From positions 3,504,501 to 3,568,500 of the forward strand of contig NZ_AP022332.1 in assembly GCF_009936375.1 (NCBI RefSeq): a stretch of 64,000 nt of DNA. The letters are read 5' to 3'. Shown here one piece after another: positions 1-8,920 of this stretch. The notes below the pieces were generated by a model, which had not been told where the DNA came from, did no database searches, and worked only from the letters and a program-made list of their open reading frames with translations. The position numbers and the translations under genes were made by a program. How positions within the stretch are numbered: position 1 is the stretch's first letter; every line of letters starts with the position of its first letter. The stretch is from Methylosinus sp. C49 (lineage in GTDB: Bacteria; Pseudomonadota; Alphaproteobacteria; Rhizobiales; Beijerinckiaceae).

Positions 1-1
1 G

Positions 2-883
2 CGCATCGGCCATGTCGTCTCGCTGGTGGCCGTCGACGACGGCGGACGATCGACCACGAATAAAATTCAGGTTCTGCGCGAGGTCGTCGGGCCGGTGGAG
101 CAGATCTTCGACCATGGCTTGCGCGTTCTAGGCCAAAGAATCGAATTCGGACGCGGCGCCAGAATCGAGAAGCCGAGCGCCTTCGCCATCGGCCAGCAGG
201 TGGCGGTGAGCGGCCTTCGCCTGCCGGATCAGACGATCGTCGCGAGCCTCGTGGAAAGAGTGGAGCCCGGCGCCGCCCAGCTCGCCGGCGTCGTCACGCG
301 CGCGTCGGATCGCCGGCTCGCGATCGGCGCGCAAACTCTGTCCGGCGTCGCGGAAGCCATGCTCGGCCAGCGCATATTGGTGCGGGGCGCGGCTGCGGAC
401 GGAACGCTGGACGTGACCTCGACGTCCAGCGACGCCTGGCTCCCGCGCGGGCCGAGCAATTTTCTCGTCGAGACCTATCTCGAGCGGCGCGGCGGAACAG
501 TGAGGACCGCGAGCGGCCTGACGCTCGGCGGCGGTCATGATCTTTCCTTCCAGGGCGTGGCGCGCGCGGTCGTCGACATTGATGCGACATCAGTGGGCGG
601 CTGGTCGATCCGCTCGCTCAGGACGAGCGAGACGCTCGGCAAGCGCGGCGCCGCCAAGGAGCAGCGCGAGAACCTCGAGCCGCCGACCCAGACGCGCCGG
701 CCGGCGGACACATCCCCCGCTGTCGGCGTCGAATTTCCCTCCACGCTGGACACTTCCGGCGCGCCCCACAGCCAAGGGGCTCCTGCGATTCCGACGGCTC
801 CGATCGGTCCGGGGCTGCCTTCTGGGCCGGGCGGCTTCGGCGGCGGCGCGCATGGTCCCGGCCTCGGACGGCCGGGGCGATAA
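2..883 (+). CDS. DUF5666-like secreted/periplasmic protein, 5' end outside window
   Basis: The frame is open from the left edge, so the first codons and any signal peptide are missing; a GTG at 26 is only an internal candidate. The visible protein has about three repeated beta-rich units of the type 'FAIGQQVAVSGLR', 'LGQRILVRGAA' and 'LTLGGGHDLSFQGVARAV', which resemble DUF5666 (small OB-like barrels repeated in exported proteins). The last 70 residues are low-complexity Pro/Gly (PGLPSGPGGFGGGAHGPG). The function of this family is unknown. It converges with the next gene across a strong palindrome. The family call rests on repeat pattern only. Confidence 0.5.
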   Translation, partial: RIGHVVSLVAVDDGGRSTTNKIQVLREVVGPVEQIFDHGLRVLGQRIEFGRGARIEKPSAFAIGQQVAVSGLRLPDQTIVASLVERVEPGAAQLAGVVTRASDRRLAIGAQTLSGVAEAMLGQRILVRGAAADGTLDVTSTSSDAWLPRGPSNFLVETYLERRGGTVRTASGLTLGGGHDLSFQGVARAVVDIDATSVGGWSIRSLRTSETLGKRGAAKEQRENLEPPTQTRRPADTSPAVGVEFPSTLDTSGAPHSQGAPAIPTAPIGPGLPSGPGGFGGGAHGPGLGRPGR

Positions 884-890
884 TCGCTAT

Positions 891-957
891 GCGCTTTCCG
901 ATGGAACGGAATCGTTCGATCGATCAGAATTCGCTTCCAACGAAAGAATCTAGAGCG
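891..957. repeat. Dispersed intergenic repeat, copy 1
   Basis: About 67 nt that recur at 54351-54417. The core at 922-953 matches 54385-54416 at 31 of 32 positions, and the flanking parts are recognisably related (gcgct-tccg...gaacgg-at-gttcga). It starts just after the DUF5666-like gene and ends in a TAGAGCG motif that runs into the palindrome. Short AGAGCG-bounded intergenic repeats are common in Hyphomicrobiales; mobility is not evident from the sequence. Confidence 0.75.
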
Positions 958-986
958 CTATCCGATCCAATTGGATCGGATAGCGC
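955..986. terminator. Perfect 32-nt palindrome between convergent genes
   Basis: The sequence from 955 to 986 is its own reverse complement (GCGCTATCCGATCC-AATT-GGATCGGATAGCGC) and could fold into a 14-bp stem. It sits between two convergent genes, so a bidirectional terminator or transcript-stabilising hairpin is plausible, but there is no T-tract. It may also be one end of the adjoining dispersed repeat. Confidence 0.55.
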
Positions 987-1056
987 CTAGCGGACGGCGG
1001 TCCCCAAAGCTCGTCTGCAAATCGGCGAGCATGGCCGAGATCAGGCCCCATCGTCC

Positions 1057-1464
1057 TCAGGCGCGGTCGGCGACGCGGGCTTGCGCGCAGCGGCGGCGGC
1101 GATAATCGGCGACGGCGCGCGCGATCGGATGCTGCCCGAATGCGAGATCGGCGATGGGCGCGACGAAGATCGCGGGGGCGCTGCCGCCGCCGATTTCGAC
1201 CTGGCACATGAGGCCGAAGACGTCGCCGCCGTCGAAGACATTGGTCACAGTGCATCGCCGATCCGAGCCGCGACGCCGCACGGCCGCGATCGACAAAGCC
1301 AATGTTCGTCCGCGCGGATGCGCCATGAGCGGCAGGCAGGGTCGGAGCGCATCGATCAATCCACGAGCGTCGGCGGCGCGCGCCCGGTCGACCTCGCCAG
1401 AATCCCTATCTCGAGCAATATTGGTCATGTCGAAATCTGCTTGCGTGAATGTCACTACGGACAT
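1057..1464 (-). CDS. Hypothetical protein downstream of mbnH-like gene
   Basis: A 135-residue protein with no recognised family. The C-terminal half (FGLMCQVEIGGGSAPAIFVAPIADLAFGQ read in pieces) looks like a folded beta domain followed by a basic tail. ATG codons at 1464 and 1428 are both possible, neither with a strong Shine-Dalgarno. It is in the same direction as the MbnH-like gene but 261 bp beyond it, across an AT-rich stretch (1590-1700), so it probably has its own promoter. Codon choice favours this strand over the plus-strand ORFs that overlap it. Confidence 0.45.
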   Translation of the reverse strand: MSVVTFTQADFDMTNIARDRDSGEVDRARAADARGLIDALRPCLPLMAHPRGRTLALSIAAVRRRGSDRRCTVTNVFDGGDVFGLMCQVEIGGGSAPAIFVAPIADLAFGQHPIARAVADYRRRRCAQARVADRA

Positions 1465-1725
1465 TTCGGTGAATGCGACGACGCTTGCGGCGATCGGACT
1501 CGGCGCTCGACGAGCATTCGCTCATCCTTCTCCAAGACGAGCCTCCTCGCCGTCGGAGCTTGCGCCCTGCTCTACCGTCTCGCACGCCGATGAACGAGGA
1601 ATATATAATAGAAATAACTTCCGGCAAGCAAAATACAGAACGTAGCCATCTATAATTTTTATCCGTATAGAAGATATACGCTCACAATACATACGGCCGC
1701 ATAGGTAAAACGCTCATCTGCGCAG

Positions 1726-2874
1726 TTATTTCCCAGCGGCCTGCGTCTTCCACGGATCGGCGAAGCGTGGCGAGGTGAGCAGCGTCTCGTCGGTGAGCGC
1801 CTTCAGAAAAGCCAGCAGATCGGCCTTCTCCTGCGGCGTCAGATCGATCTTCACGATCAGCGGGCTCTTCAACGGATTGGCCGCGCCGTCGCCGGCGTTC
1901 GGGCCGCTCGCGATCTTCCGGCCGCCGCGCGCATAGATATCGATGACCTCCTCGAGCGTCGCGACCGTTCCGTCATGCATATAAGGGCCCGTCACCGCTA
2001 TGTTGCGCAGCCCCGGCGCGCGGAACTTGCCCATATCGTCAGGGTCTTGCGTGATATCGTAGAGGCCGTGATTGGGCTCTGGATAGGCGCCCTTTCCGTC
2101 GATGTCGTAGAGCCCGGTGTTGTGGAACGGCGTCTCCGCCTCGCGCGTCTTGGCGTGCACGAATTGATCGTCGAGATTGACGCTGCCATGGCAATGATGA
2201 CATTCCGCCTTCTCGCCGAAATAGAGATCGTGCCCGCGCTGCTCCGCCTCGGTCAGCTTGATCTTGCCTTGCAGATATTGATCGTAACGGCTGTCGAAGG
2301 AAATAACGCCGCGCTGAAAGGCCGAGATCGCCTTGATGATCGTCTCGAAGGAGATTTGCTCGGCGGGCTTCTTCTCGGGAAAAGCCGCGGCGAACCATTT
2401 CTTGTAGTCGGCGTCATTGCGGAAGCGCGCGACGATCTCCGCCTTATTGGCGTCATTGACTCCCATCTCGATCGGCCGCTCGCCATAGAGCGGATTTTCC
2501 ATCTGGCGCTCGAGCGTCACCAGCGCCGGATTGGCCCAGGTGAGCGTCGCATGCCAGCCGGAATTGACGATCGACGGCGCATTGCGCGGCGTCTTGTCGC
2601 CCGTGGAGCCGACGCTGACGACGCGCCCATCGGTGAAGGCGCGCTCCTGCAAATGACAGGAGGAGCAGGAGAGCGTTCCATTGCCCGAGACGCGCTTGTC
2701 GAAGAACAAGCGCCGCCCGAGCTGAAACTTCTCCTCCGACATGGGATTGTCGGCAGGCGTGCGCGGCGGCGGAACATATTTGGGAAGCTCCCACTTCCAT
2801 TCCGTCGGCTGGGCCGTCGCGGCGCAAGCCGTCGCGACGGCGAGCGTCAATCCGAAAAGCGAACCCCGGCTCAT
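1726..2874 (-). CDS. mbnH: MbnH-like di-heme cytochrome c peroxidase/MauG family protein
   Basis: A 382-residue exported protein with signal peptide (LFGLTLAVATACAATAQ) and two c-haem sites, CSSCH near residue 70 and CHHCH near 225, in the bacterial di-haem peroxidase fold. The conserved block 'APGLRNIAVTGPYMHDGT' follows. In the methanobactin system MbnH is a MauG-like enzyme that oxidises a tryptophan of its partner MbnP through a high-valent di-haem state. The ATG at 2874 overlaps the stop of the MbnP-like gene (ATGA), so the two are translationally coupled. An in-frame upstream extension to 3021 is Arg-rich antisense-type sequence and was excluded. The exact orthology (MbnH versus another MauG-like partner) is inferred from the MbnP neighbour. 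Confidence 0.85.
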   Translation of the reverse strand: MSRGSLFGLTLAVATACAATAQPTEWKWELPKYVPPPRTPADNPMSEEKFQLGRRLFFDKRVSGNGTLSCSSCHLQERAFTDGRVVSVGSTGDKTPRNAPSIVNSGWHATLTWANPALVTLERQMENPLYGERPIEMGVNDANKAEIVARFRNDADYKKWFAAAFPEKKPAEQISFETIIKAISAFQRGVISFDSRYDQYLQGKIKLTEAEQRGHDLYFGEKAECHHCHGSVNLDDQFVHAKTREAETPFHNTGLYDIDGKGAYPEPNHGLYDITQDPDDMGKFRAPGLRNIAVTGPYMHDGTVATLEEVIDIYARGGRKIASGPNAGDGAANPLKSPLIVKIDLTPQEKADLLAFLKALTDETLLTSPRFADPWKTQAAGK

Positions 2875-3851
2875 TGCTTTGCGCCCATGACTTTCGCCGA
2901 CGTCATCGCGCCGGCTTTGAAAATCGGCGAGACGCCGGGCTTGGTCTGCTTGCCGGCGTCGCCGGCGCCCGCGGCGCTGTCGCCGAGATTGAGACCGAGC
3001 GCGGCGAAAACGGCAGGACATTCAGGATCGTCGAGCGCGCTCATGCAGCCGATCGCGCCGCCCTTGTCCGCGGCGATGTCGGAGCTCGCGAGCAGACCGG
3101 TCAAATCGAGCTCGACGCGCTGCGTCTTGGGATCGAAGCGATCGAGCGCCACAGTGAAGCGGTTCTCATGCGCGCAAGCGACGATCTCGCCGGTCGCGGG
3201 ATTGCCCTTGCAGGCGGTGGAGCCGATATGCACCATCCAGGTCCGCGCCTTGGAGCCGTCGGCCTTGACGACAGGCGTCGCCGGATCGAACTCGAAAGTC
3301 ACGAAGCGGCGGCCGGCCTGCCAGTTCCACGCCATGCCGACCACATCGAGCGGCGCCGGCGCGGTCTCGACATTGGAATGATTGATCGAAACGGGCTTGC
3401 CGTCGACGATCGTCTCTACCGGCGCGCCGACCGAGAATTCGAGGCCGACATAGGAGCCCGCCGGCGCTTTGCCGACGATTGTCGTGTTCTTGGCCGGATT
3501 GCCCGGCGTGCACGGATTATTGCCGCCGCGCGCATCTTTGAAGTCGAGCAGAGCGACGTCGCCATATTGCCATTCGCTCTGCTCCAGCGCCAAGGGGGTG
3601 CGCTTGCCCTTGGCGTCGACCAGCTTGAAGCCGTACACATAGAGACGCGCTTCATGGAGCTTGGCGGACAGATGGCCCGTCCCCAGATTGGCGAGCGGCG
3701 CGCCGCAGCCGACCTCCTTGCCATCGTCCATCAGCGCAAAGGAGATGGACACGGGCTTCGTCTCGCTGGAGGCGGCGAAAACCGGCCCGGAAACGCCGCA
3801 AAAATAGCCGGCCGCCACAGCCGCCAATCCGAGGCTTCGTAAATTCCGCAT
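2871..3851 (-). CDS. mbnP: MbnP-like metallo-mystery pair four-Cys protein
   Basis: A 326-residue exported protein of the four-Cys 'metallo-mystery pair' family (MbnP). After the signal peptide come Cys 49, 114, 214, 226, 269 and 278, and the block 'GMAWNWQAGRRFVTFEF' (Trp175/Trp177), which corresponds to the family motif containing the Trp that MbnH converts to kynurenine in Methylosinus MbnP. The protein is expected to be periplasmic and to bind copper. The start is the ATG at 3851, preceded by GGAGGAAGTCGAG; the earlier GTG at 3866 lies inside the Shine-Dalgarno region and is not credible. It lies 161 bp after the TonB receptor and overlaps mbnH by 4 bp. Confidence 0.87.
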   Translation of the reverse strand: MRNLRSLGLAAVAAGYFCGVSGPVFAASSETKPVSISFALMDDGKEVGCGAPLANLGTGHLSAKLHEARLYVYGFKLVDAKGKRTPLALEQSEWQYGDVALLDFKDARGGNNPCTPGNPAKNTTIVGKAPAGSYVGLEFSVGAPVETIVDGKPVSINHSNVETAPAPLDVVGMAWNWQAGRRFVTFEFDPATPVVKADGSKARTWMVHIGSTACKGNPATGEIVACAHENRFTVALDRFDPKTQRVELDLTGLLASSDIAADKGGAIGCMSALDDPECPAVFAALGLNLGDSAAGAGDAGKQTKPGVSPIFKAGAMTSAKVMGAKQ

Positions 3852-4012
3852 CTCGACTTCCTCCACCTATCGGCCGGGCGTCCCGCCGACCGCAAAAATT
3901 TCTCGAGGGCCTCGCCTGCCTTATAGGACGCGCAAGGCGACGAAAAAGGAACATCGGGACGGAAGATTTTTTTGCGGCGAGCGCAAATCCCCCGTCCCGC
4001 AGCGCCATACGA

Positions 4013-6544
4013 TCAGAACTCCACGCGCAACGAGCCGAGGAAAGTGCGGGGCGTTCCGGTCTGGATCGTCGTCCTGTTGCTCGACGTCGGATAATAGATC
4101 GTATCGGTGATGTTCTTGACGTTGAGCTGCGCTGTGACCGTGAAGTCTTCGATCTTGGTCGTATAGGCGACCATGCCGTTGAGCAGCGCATAGCCGGGCA
4201 GGATGAAGCTGTTGGCGTTGTCGCCGAGCGAGCTTTCGACCACGGTGACGCCGCCGCCGAGGCTCAATCCGCGGAACTGCCCATCGGCCTCGTATTTGAC
4301 CCAGAGATTGCCGTAATTGCGCGGGCTCGCCGGCAGCTTGTAGCCGGCGACGGCGACCTGAGTGGTGATGAGAGTGGCGGGATTATAGGTCGGCGCGCCT
4401 TGCACGGTGCGCACATCGTCATGTGTGTAATTGGCAATGATGCTCCAATTGTCGTCGACGCGTCCAGTCAGATCGAACTCGAGTCCCTGACTACGCGCCT
4501 TGCCGATGACGAGCGTATTGGCGGAATTATTCGGATCGGGAGTCGGCACATTGGTCTTCGTGAGGTCGTAATAGGCGAGGGTCGCAGTGATGCGCTTGTC
4601 CAAAAGTTCCGCCTTCACGCCGCCTTCCAGCTGCTCGCCCTTCTGTGGAGGCAAGGGATAGCCGAGAGTCGTCGTGTTGTTTGTGCCGAACGAGCGAGTA
4701 AAATTGCCATAGAACGACAGCCATGGCGCAGGCTGATAGACCAATCCGACACGCGGGCTGAAGGCCGCGTTGTAGACCGTCGTGTAGGTGGTGAGCGAGC
4801 CCAGATAGGTGGTGTTCTTGTTGCTGCTCGTCTCCGCCCAATCATAGCGACCTCCGAGCAGAACATGCACGGTGTCGTCGAGAAAGGAGATCAGATCCTG
4901 CCCATAGACGCCCGTCCATTTCTGAGCTTGCCCGATGAAGTTCGGCGTCGAATAGGGTTTGTCCAGGGTCCAGTAATTTGGCGCATAAATATTGATCGAG
5001 CCGATGGCGGGAGTCATGTTCCAATAGGTTGGCATCGCCGTTCGGAGATAATCGAAGCCAATGAGCGCATTGTGCTCGAAAGGTCCAGTCGAGAACTTGC
5101 CTTTCAGATCGACATTTGTCGCAAAATCGAACTCCCGAAATCCTCCCGATACCGTCGTATTGGTGAGCGACCTCGTCAGCACGCCGGTCGCTTGATTGAT
5201 GGTTCCGCCGAAAACATTCGCCTGGCTATCGTCGAAAGTCGTGTAGCTCAGCCGATTTGTGAGGCTCCAGCCGGGGAAGAAATCATAGGTCCAGTCATAG
5301 GCGATACGGCGCTTGTCATATTGATGCGGAGAGGTCGTCGTCAGCAGCGGCGCTTGCAAATAGCGAGAGATCGGGATCGGCGCGGGATAGGAGCCGATGG
5401 CGGGAAGCACCGGATAGTCATCGACCCAGGTGCGATGCTGATATTCGAAGTCGATATTGGCGCGGAACTGTTCGATCGGATGAAAGGAGAGCGTCGGAGC
5501 CAGAAACAGGTTCTGGTCCACGACGAAATCTCGATAGGAATATGTGTGATAGAATTCACCATTGAAGCGATAGAGAATGGAATGATCCGCGGTGAGCGGC
5601 CCCGTCGCGTCGAGGCTCGTTCGCGTCATGCCGTAAGAGCCGTTCTGCTGCTGCACCGAATAATAAGGCGTCTCCATCGGACGCTTGGTGACGAGATCGA
5701 TCAAGCCGCCCGGCTCGACACGGCCATAGAGTATGGCCGCCGGCCCCTTCAGCACCTCGATCGACTGTATATTGGCCGTGTCGAGATAACGCATGCGATA
5801 TTCCATCAGGCCATTCTTGTAGAAATTGCCGACATTCTGGAATCCGCGGATCTTATAAGCTTCGACGAAATTGGGCGTCGTCTGAACGCCACTGACATTG
5901 GTGACGATGGCGTCCTTTACGCTGATCGCCTGCTGATCGTCCATGAGCTGGCGCGTCACCACCTGCACCGACACCGGCGTCTTCAAGAGCGGCGTATCCA
6001 TCTTCATGGCGCTGGAAGCGTTCTCCGCCTTATAGCCGGTATATCTGTCTCCCGGCCCCGAGGCCGCGCCGGGCGCCGGCGCCCCGCGCGGGCGCTCCTT
6101 CCTCTCCGCCCCCACATCGATCGGCGGCAACGATTCCGCGCCGCTCGCGTCGTTCATCGTCCCGCGATCGTTCTCCGCCAGAATGATGAATACGTCGCGC
6201 TGATTGTCGGCGAGGCGGTAGCTCAGCCCCGTCCCCGCCAGCAGCTGGTCCAGCGCCGCGCCGAGCGTGTAGTCTCCCGTCAATCCGACGGTCTTCACAT
6301 TGCGCGTGAGCCCGGCGAGGAACACCATCTGCACGCCGTTCTGCTCGGCGATGCGCGCCAGCGCCATGCCGACCGATCCGGCCGGAATGCGGTAGGATCT
6401 CACCTCCGCGGCGATCTCGACGGCCTGCATTCGGGCATGGGCCGCCGCCGGCGCATCCGCGCCGAATGTGAAAGCCCCCATCGCCGCCGCCGCGAGAACC
6501 GCGCTCATACGCTCGTCCCTCCGACCCAAACCCTTGCGCCTCAT
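4013..6544 (-). CDS. TonB-dependent receptor with N-terminal signalling (STN) domain, MbnT-like
   Basis: An 843-residue outer-membrane receptor. After the export signal, residues about 47-120 form the secretin/TonB short N-terminal domain (YRIPAGSVGMALARIAEQNG) found in receptors that talk to a FecR anti-sigma factor. The linker 'LPPIDVGA' precedes the plug (TPVSVQVVTRQLMDDQQ, 'IEVLKGPAAILYGRVEPGG') and the beta barrel of the siderophore-receptor type, which ends in the usual terminal Phe (RVEF). It lies 138 bp after FecR and upstream of MbnP/MbnH, the order of mbnT in methanobactin operons. The ligand (methanobactin, another chalkophore or a siderophore) cannot be read from sequence. Confidence 0.9.
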   Translation of the reverse strand: MRRKGLGRRDERMSAVLAAAAMGAFTFGADAPAAAHARMQAVEIAAEVRSYRIPAGSVGMALARIAEQNGVQMVFLAGLTRNVKTVGLTGDYTLGAALDQLLAGTGLSYRLADNQRDVFIILAENDRGTMNDASGAESLPPIDVGAERKERPRGAPAPGAASGPGDRYTGYKAENASSAMKMDTPLLKTPVSVQVVTRQLMDDQQAISVKDAIVTNVSGVQTTPNFVEAYKIRGFQNVGNFYKNGLMEYRMRYLDTANIQSIEVLKGPAAILYGRVEPGGLIDLVTKRPMETPYYSVQQQNGSYGMTRTSLDATGPLTADHSILYRFNGEFYHTYSYRDFVVDQNLFLAPTLSFHPIEQFRANIDFEYQHRTWVDDYPVLPAIGSYPAPIPISRYLQAPLLTTTSPHQYDKRRIAYDWTYDFFPGWSLTNRLSYTTFDDSQANVFGGTINQATGVLTRSLTNTTVSGGFREFDFATNVDLKGKFSTGPFEHNALIGFDYLRTAMPTYWNMTPAIGSINIYAPNYWTLDKPYSTPNFIGQAQKWTGVYGQDLISFLDDTVHVLLGGRYDWAETSSNKNTTYLGSLTTYTTVYNAAFSPRVGLVYQPAPWLSFYGNFTRSFGTNNTTTLGYPLPPQKGEQLEGGVKAELLDKRITATLAYYDLTKTNVPTPDPNNSANTLVIGKARSQGLEFDLTGRVDDNWSIIANYTHDDVRTVQGAPTYNPATLITTQVAVAGYKLPASPRNYGNLWVKYEADGQFRGLSLGGGVTVVESSLGDNANSFILPGYALLNGMVAYTTKIEDFTVTAQLNVKNITDTIYYPTSSNRTTIQTGTPRTFLGSLRVEF

Positions 6545-6682
6545 CCGCCGCTTCCTCGCTCTTTGCCGGGGACGAGCGCGTCCCCATTGATCAGGACGAC
6601 CGGCGGAGGCATTTGGAAGGGTCGGGTCTGCGAATTATTTTCACTGTTCGGCGCGACCGACCGCGTCGCGCCGTTTCCTTTC

Positions 6683-7618
6683 CTATTTATAGATATAAAT
6701 CAGATATTTGCTTATGGAGAGCGTCTTCACGCCCAGCGCGGCTTCGAGAGCGCTCGCCGCGCCGATCGGATTGGCCGCATCGAAGGAGCCGGTCACGAGC
6801 AGGCCCCGCACAGAGGGAGCCGCGAACAAAAAGCCATTGTGATAGCGGCCGAGCGTCGCCAGCACATCGGCGAGCGGCTCATCCTCGAAGACGAGGCGTC
6901 CACGCCGCCAGCCGCCGATGCGAAAGAGATCGACCGGCGCCGGCTCGGTGATCGCGGCGCCGGCGCCGAAACGGCTGTGCCGGCCCTCCTCCACAATGGC
7001 GCGGGCGCCGCCGCTCGCAACCGCCACCCTATGCTCGGCGACGGCGACCTCGGCGTTGGATTTGTCCTCGAGAGCAATGTCGAAGGCCGTGCCGAGAGCG
7101 GTCACAGTCGCGCCCGCCGCCTCCACCACGAAGGGGCGCGCCGGATCGGGCGCCGCCTCGAAAAAGGCTTCTCCGGCGAGCAAGGCGAGGCGTCGCTCGC
7201 CGGCGCGGTACCGAATGGCGAGCGCCGAGCGGGCCGACAGATGCGCGCGCGAGCCATCCTCCAGCTCGACGACGCGAGTCTCGCCGGTTCCGGTGAGGAC
7301 GTCGGCGCGAAAGCGGATAGTCAGCTCATCGAAGAGCAGAAACGCCGCCAGCGAGGCGGCGAGCAGCGCCGCGACCGGCGCGATCCGCGCGGGCCGCTTC
7401 CCGGCGCTCGCCCGGCCCCGGGTCCACAGATCCCGCACCTCGCCGAAGAGATGCGCCGCCTCGTCGAAAGCCGCGCGATGGGCGGGATCGGCGGCGAGCC
7501 AAGCGTCGAAAGCCGCGCGATCGGCGGCGGAGAGCGGACCGGCGTCGCATTTGACCCACCATGCGAGCGCCGCCGCGGAGAGATCGGCGTCCTGGTTCGG
7601 CTCGTCGTCTCGGCTCAT
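6683..7618 (-). CDS. FecR-family anti-sigma/sigma regulator (MbnR-like)
   Basis: A 311-residue inner-membrane regulator. The N-terminal DUF4880-type segment (AALAWWVKCDAGPLSAADR...FDAWLAADPAH) would bind the sigma factor; one membrane span (VAALLAASLAAFLLF) is followed by the periplasmic FecR domain (LEDGSRAHLSARSALAIRY, GEAFFEAAPDPARPFVVE) and an STN-like C-terminal region. It receives the signal from the loaded TonB receptor and releases the ECF sigma factor. The ATG at 7618 was preferred over a TTG at 7654; the best upstream purine run (GGAGG) lies about 14 nt away, so the start is not certain. It is 131 bp after the sigma gene. Confidence 0.88.
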   Translation of the reverse strand: MSRDDEPNQDADLSAAALAWWVKCDAGPLSAADRAAFDAWLAADPAHRAAFDEAAHLFGEVRDLWTRGRASAGKRPARIAPVAALLAASLAAFLLFDELTIRFRADVLTGTGETRVVELEDGSRAHLSARSALAIRYRAGERRLALLAGEAFFEAAPDPARPFVVEAAGATVTALGTAFDIALEDKSNAEVAVAEHRVAVASGGARAIVEEGRHSRFGAGAAITEPAPVDLFRIGGWRRGRLVFEDEPLADVLATLGRYHNGFLFAAPSVRGLLVTGSFDAANPIGAASALEAALGVKTLSISKYLIYIYK

Positions 7619-7749
7619 CGAAAAATCATCGCCTCCGGCGCAGGATTTCGGCAAGACAGCATCGGGCGGCGCAGTCCATCGGCGGCGCGCGCCGCGGTCT
7701 CAGTTTCTTTAGACGCGCGAGAAGCTGCAATGGAAGGGTCCGCTCCCGC

Positions 7750-8250
7750 CTATTTTATCGCCATGCGGCATCGCTCCATCGCGAGACGGAAGTGCTGCTC
7801 GACCGTCTTTCGCGAAATGCCCAGCTTCGCGGCGATGTCGCGCTGCGACATGTTCTGACCGACCCGCATTTCGAAAATCTCCCGGCAGCGCGGCGGCAAA
7901 GCGGCGACGGCTGTCGCCAGTCGCGCCCTTCGCTGCGCGTCCTCGACGAGATGTTCGGCGCTCGGCTCCTGCGATGCGGCGTCGCAGGCGTCCGCTTCGG
8001 GATCGACGATTTTGCGCTCGAGCGCCCGATGTCGAGCGAAGTCCTTGGCGAGGTTTCCCGCGGTGCGACGCAGATAGGCGGGAGGATCGACGATCTCGGC
8101 CGCCGCCTCCCGCGTCAAAAGGCGCACGAAAGTCTCCTGAAGCAGATCTGGCGCATTCTCGCGACCGACGCGGCGCGTCAAAAATCGCAAGAGCGCGCGC
8201 CGATTGCTCGAGAACAGCGCGCGGAACGAAGCTGTTGTCTTGTCCACCAT
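7750..8250 (-). CDS. ECF sigma-70 factor, FecI/MbnI-like
   Basis: A 166-residue sigma factor with region 2 (ALLRFLTRRVGRENAPDLLQ, ETFVRLL) and region 4 (ALPPRCREIFEMRVGQNMSQ, 'RDIAAKLGISRKTVEQHF'). FecI-type sigmas of this size activate their linked TonB-receptor operon when the receptor signals through FecR. It is the first regulatory gene of the receptor-mbnP-mbnH set and 151 bp after a DUF2946-like gene. A paralogue sits at 28242-28787. The assignment to the MbnI type comes from gene order. Confidence 0.9.
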   Translation of the reverse strand: MVDKTTASFRALFSSNRRALLRFLTRRVGRENAPDLLQETFVRLLTREAAAEIVDPPAYLRRTAGNLAKDFARHRALERKIVDPEADACDAASQEPSAEHLVEDAQRRARLATAVAALPPRCREIFEMRVGQNMSQRDIAAKLGISRKTVEQHFRLAMERCRMAIK

Positions 8251-8401
8251 ATGCGGCTTCCGACGAAAGATCGGGCTCGACGCCGACGCACGGGAGCTTC
8301 CCGTCCATTCGGCGGTCCAGACAATGGGCAGATCGTGAAAACGAGGAATGGCCCCATTCGCCGGGGAAGCGGCCCGAGCAGGAAAAAATCGTCTCGAGCG
8401 A

Positions 8402-8824
8402 TCAGCGCGTCGGCGGCGCGCGCGACGACCAGGAGCTGATCCAGCCGGCCGGGGACGATTTCTCCACGATCTGAAAAACGTCGCTCGCGGCGATCACGTG
8501 GGCCGGGAATGAAAAACACAGTCCTTGCGGTAGGGCCGAGACGGCTCCGGCCGGACCGTCGAGCTGGCTGGTCCGACAGGGAATGCAGCAGGAGCACGAA
8601 AAATGTGACCCGGGGGAATGACGATTGTCGTCGGCGTCGCCGGGCGCCGCGCAATGGCCGAGGCTCGTCGCGACGATCCCGTGATCGACCGCGGACCAGG
8701 CCGCGGCGGCGATCCCCGGCAAGATCAGCGCCCAAGCCAAAAGGCCCGCGATCAATAGGCGGGCGGCTCCTTTCGGCCAAAGCGCGAACCTGTGCATATC
8801 GCTCACGAAACCCCCGGAGGCCAT
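8402..8824 (-). CDS. DUF2946-like small Cys-rich protein at head of the mbnP/mbnH locus
   Basis: A 140-residue (or 131-residue, from ATG 8797) protein with an N-terminal hydrophobic segment (LLIAGLLAWALILPGIAAAA), a Cys-rich motif SCSCCIPC near the middle, and a C-terminus SSRAPPTR. Small exported proteins of the DUF2946 type share this plan (signal anchor, CxxC-like cluster, terminal R-x-P-P) and often neighbour copper genes. Two further proteins of this plan occur at 27784 and 61238. Its position ahead of the sigma gene matches the second cassette, suggesting a part in metal sensing or handling. The family call is by pattern and not certain. Confidence 0.6.
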   Translation of the reverse strand: MASGGFVSDMHRFALWPKGAARLLIAGLLAWALILPGIAAAAWSAVDHGIVATSLGHCAAPGDADDNRHSPGSHFSCSCCIPCRTSQLDGPAGAVSALPQGLCFSFPAHVIAASDVFQIVEKSSPAGWISSWSSRAPPTR

Positions 8825-8920
8825 GCGGAGTCAAGCTCGGAATGGCTTCGAGCTCGGAAAGACCAAGGAGCGATCCGCGCCCGCGGGCGACGACCGCCGC
8901 CCGATCGGCTAGAAAGCGTC

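Noticed and set aside
3960-3990. Hairpin next to a homopolymer between the TonB receptor and mbnP
   Set aside because: In the direction of transcription the hairpin is followed by A's, not T's, so it is not a Rho-independent terminator.
3852-4012. Possible mbnA leader-peptide gene between receptor and mbnP
   Set aside because: I looked for a 25-35-codon frame with two Cys pairs near the end; none is present in either direction in this 161-bp gap.
4400-7858. An 1152-codon plus-strand open frame
   Set aside because: It lies antisense to the TonB receptor and FecR, both of which have clear domains. High GC content leaves the antisense frame open.
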